Below, piece by piece: positions 62,061 through 64,000 of a stretch of DNA of 64,000 nucleotides (the first letter of the stretch is position 1; each line of letters begins with the position of its first letter). The translations under genes and the position numbers were made by a program. Under the pieces are notes generated by a model that saw only the letters and a program-made list of their open reading frames with translations, ran no database searches and was not told the DNA's origin. Source of the stretch: Acidobacteriota bacterium (GTDB lineage: Bacteria; Acidobacteriota; Vicinamibacteria; Vicinamibacterales; JAKQTR01); the NCBI GenBank assembly GCA_026393755.1, contig JAPKZO010000028.1, positions 360,448 through 424,447 on the forward strand, read 5' to 3'.

Positions 62061-62159
62061 CCCGCTTGCCTCGCCGCAGCTCGAAGAGCGAGGGCGGGCA
62101 GGGCGAAGGCGGAAAGGCGGACGGTTCTCTGAGACGACCCGCCCAGGACAGCCCATCCC

Positions 62160-63755
62160 ATGACCGTTCCTCGCCTGCGTTTCGCGCCATCACCCACCGG
62201 ATACCTGCACGTCGGCGGCGCCCGGACGGCGCTCTTCAACTGGCTCTATGCCAGGCGGACCGGCGGTGTCTTTGTGCTGCGCATCGAGGACACCGACGTC
62301 GAGCGGTCGTCGTGGGACAAGGTCGAGGGGATTCTCGACGGGTTGCGCTGGTTGGGGCTCGATTGGGACGAGGGGCCGGAGATCGGTGGACCGCACGGGC
62401 CGTACTTCCAGTCGCAGCGGCTCGATCGGTATCGCGAGATGGCCGAGCGGCTGGTGCGCGACGGCCATGCCTACTACTGCTACTGCAATGCGGAGGCGGC
62501 GGAAGGAATAGCGGCGCCGCTGGCGCCGGCAGATGGCGGGCTTGCCACGCCGAAGGCACAGGATGCAGCGATAGCAGAACGCGAACCCGCAAGTCCTGCG
62601 GCACCCGACGCAGCGCTCGTCGGAGACGTTGAAGAGGGCGACGCGCCGCGCGGCGAATCGTGGACCTACGATCGCCGGTGCCTGCGGCTGACGCCCGTTG
62701 ACGTGGCCGAACGCGAGGCGGCTGGCCTGCCGCGCGCGATTCGCTTCAAAGTGCCCGATGGCGCCACCACGTTTCACGATCTCGTCCACGGCGACATCAC
62801 GTTTGACAACGCGAACATCGAGGATTTCGTTGCGCTTCGATCGGACGGGCATCCGACCTACCACCTGTCGGTCGTCGTCGACGATATCGACATGGACATC
62901 ACCCATGTCGTGCGCGGCGACGACCACATTTCGAACACGCCGAAGCAGGTGTTGTTGTACCGCGCGTTCGGAACGCGCGTGCCGGCGTTTGCGCACGTGC
63001 CTCTCATCCTCGGGCCCGACAAGCGCCGGCTGAGCAAACGGCATGGCGCCACGTCGGTGATGGAGTATGCGCGCCAGGGCTTTGTGCCCGAAGCGATGAT
63101 GAACTTCCTGGCGCTGCTTGGCTGGTCGCCCGGCAGCGGCAACAAGGAGTTGTTCGGGCGTGACGAGCTGATTGGGGCGTTTTCGCTCGACGGCATCAGC
63201 AGCAGCAACGCGGTGTTCAATCCCGAGAAGCTCGAGTGGTTCAGCGCGCAGCACATTGCCGCGATGTCGGCCGAAGACCTGGCGAGGCGCATCGAGCCGT
63301 TGCTGCAGTCGGCCGGAGTGTGGCGCGACGCCTATGCGGGGGCCGGGCGGGAATCGTTGCGGCGATTGATTGAGATGCTTCGTCCGCGCGCGAAGCGGCT
63401 GACCGAGTTTGTCGAGAAGGGGCAGTTCTTCCTCGCCGACGCCGTGACGTACGACGAGGACGCGGTGCGGAAGCATCTGGCGACGCCGGAATCAATGGAG
63501 CTGCTGCGCGCGGTTCGCAGCGTGTGCGCCACGATCGATTCGTTCACGGCCGCCGCGATCGAGCCGGCGCTGCGGGATCTGGCCGTTGCGCGCGGCGTGA
63601 AGGCCGCCGCGTTGATTCATCCCGCGCGGGTGGCCGTCACTGGCCAGGCCGCGAGCCCAGGCATCTTCGAGGTGCTCGAGTTGCTCGGACGCGACCGCGT
63701 GCTCGCGCGGATTGACGCGTGCCTCACTTCGCACCCACCCGGTAGGCATTCGTAG
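62160..63755 (+). CDS. gltX: glutamyl-tRNA synthetase
   Basis: 531 residues, class I. The HIGH-type motif is FAPSPTGYLHVGGARTALFNWLYAR; LRIEDTDVERS and the KMSKS equivalent KRRLSKRHGATSV are present. An Ala/Pro-rich insertion of about 40 residues (after YYCYCNAEAAEG, up to WTYDRRCLRL) lies in the zinc-binding connective region. The C-terminal anticodon domain is normal. Whether it also charges tRNA-Gln cannot be told. Confidence 0.95.
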   Translation: MTVPRLRFAPSPTGYLHVGGARTALFNWLYARRTGGVFVLRIEDTDVERSSWDKVEGILDGLRWLGLDWDEGPEIGGPHGPYFQSQRLDRYREMAERLVRDGHAYYCYCNAEAAEGIAAPLAPADGGLATPKAQDAAIAEREPASPAAPDAALVGDVEEGDAPRGESWTYDRRCLRLTPVDVAEREAAGLPRAIRFKVPDGATTFHDLVHGDITFDNANIEDFVALRSDGHPTYHLSVVVDDIDMDITHVVRGDDHISNTPKQVLLYRAFGTRVPAFAHVPLILGPDKRRLSKRHGATSVMEYARQGFVPEAMMNFLALLGWSPGSGNKELFGRDELIGAFSLDGISSSNAVFNPEKLEWFSAQHIAAMSAEDLARRIEPLLQSAGVWRDAYAGAGRESLRRLIEMLRPRAKRLTEFVEKGQFFLADAVTYDEDAVRKHLATPESMELLRAVRSVCATIDSFTAAAIEPALRDLAVARGVKAAALIHPARVAVTGQAASPGIFEVLELLGRDRVLARIDACLTSHPPGRHS

Positions 63756-63785
63756 TCAGGGGCGGTCCCCTGTAGCCGCCCGTCT

Positions 63786-63811
63786 CGTAGGGGCGCGATT
63801 CATCGCGCCCG
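63786..63811. repeat. REP type B after gltX
   Basis: GTAGGGGCGCGATTCATCGC then gccc, the inverse orientation of the atp-operon copies, 30 bases after gltX. No gene is seen between 63756 and 63947. Confidence 0.85.
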
Positions 63812-63947
63812 ACTCTGCCGCCGTCGACAGCAATAATCCCCACCTCAAGCGGGTTTAGTCTGAAGTTCCATTGGTGAGTGCGCCTGATCTCCTGTCCGGT
63901 GAAGCAGATACGTGCTGCGCCGGGGATGCGATTCTGTCTACACGCCG

Positions 63948-64000
63948 TTACGCAATCGCTTTGAGCAGGTCGAGTGCACGCCGTTGGGCCTCGGTCGCGG
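63948..64000 (-). CDS. C-terminal end of an unidentified gene
   Basis: The minus strand from the window edge reads ATEAQRRALDLLKAIA and then TAA at 63948-63950. The amphipathic helix looks like a genuine protein C-terminus, but 17 codons are too few to assign a family. Confidence 0.35.
   Translation of the reverse strand, partial: ATEAQRRALDLLKAIA

Noticed and set aside
61956..62156. Short antisense frame ending MPKASVGGWR
   Set aside because: Same repeat next to the second tRNA-Ser; not a gene.

Overview
The window is about 64 kb of high-GC bacterial chromosome spanning the replication origin. Gene content and order (rpmH-rnpA-yidD-yidC-khpB-mnmE-mnmG-rsmG-parA-parB on one side; dnaA-dnaN-gyrB-gyrA on the other) identify the origin. 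The proteins, the many dispersed palindromic repeats and the LPS-type export genes suggest a Gram-negative Acidobacteriota member, possibly Vicinamibacteria. That placement is inference, not a computed classification.

Layout. 1-5 kb: a periplasmic parvulin-type isomerase (cut by the window edge) and mfd. 5.4-8.4 kb (+): a coupled trio of small membrane protein, SAM methyltransferase and membrane-anchored sulfatase-like enzyme. 8.5-11.2 kb (-): O-antigen ABC exporter wzm/wzt with a heptose-phosphate adenylyltransferase. 11.2-18.4 kb (-): an ATP synthase operon b'-b-delta-alpha-gamma-beta-epsilon that lacks subunits a and c and ends in an overlapping PP2C phosphatase. 18.6-19.6 kb: a HEPN/MNT toxin-antitoxin-like pair. 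19.7-30.1 kb (-): selD (with an in-frame UGA read as selenocysteine), parB, parA, parS, rsmG, mnmG, mnmE, khpB, yidC, yidD, rnpA, rpmH. 30.1-32.2 kb: origin region. 32.2-39.3 kb (+): dnaN, gyrB, gyrA and a lipoprotein. 39.4-46 kb (-): pcrA/uvrD, glmS, a stand-alone GlmU acetyltransferase domain, a TPR protein and rsmI. 46-53.6 kb: DUF885 peptidase, FmdB zinc ribbon, galU, serS with tRNA-Ser(UGA), phd/vapC, an exported Fe-SOD and a SUMF1-like protein. 53.6-56.8 kb (-): methyltransferase, FAD reductase and type III polyketide synthase. 56.8-59.6 kb (-): two adjacent phosphohexomutases, one lacking the catalytic serine. 59.6-64 kb: anti-sigma/ECF sigma pair, a small membrane protein, a histone H1-like protein, tRNA-Ser(GCU), gltX and the C-terminus of a further gene.

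Themes. Cell-envelope precursor genes recur (glmS, glmU domain, glmM, galU, rfaE2, wzm/wzt). Dispersed repeats are abundant: an ATTACTCC palindrome family arranged in arrays, two REP-like palindromes ending in CCCCTAC, a two-hairpin element of about 120 bp with compensatory base changes, and a repeat directly attached to both tRNA-Ser genes. The best single biological finding is the selenocysteine-containing SelD, which a standard gene caller would truncate.
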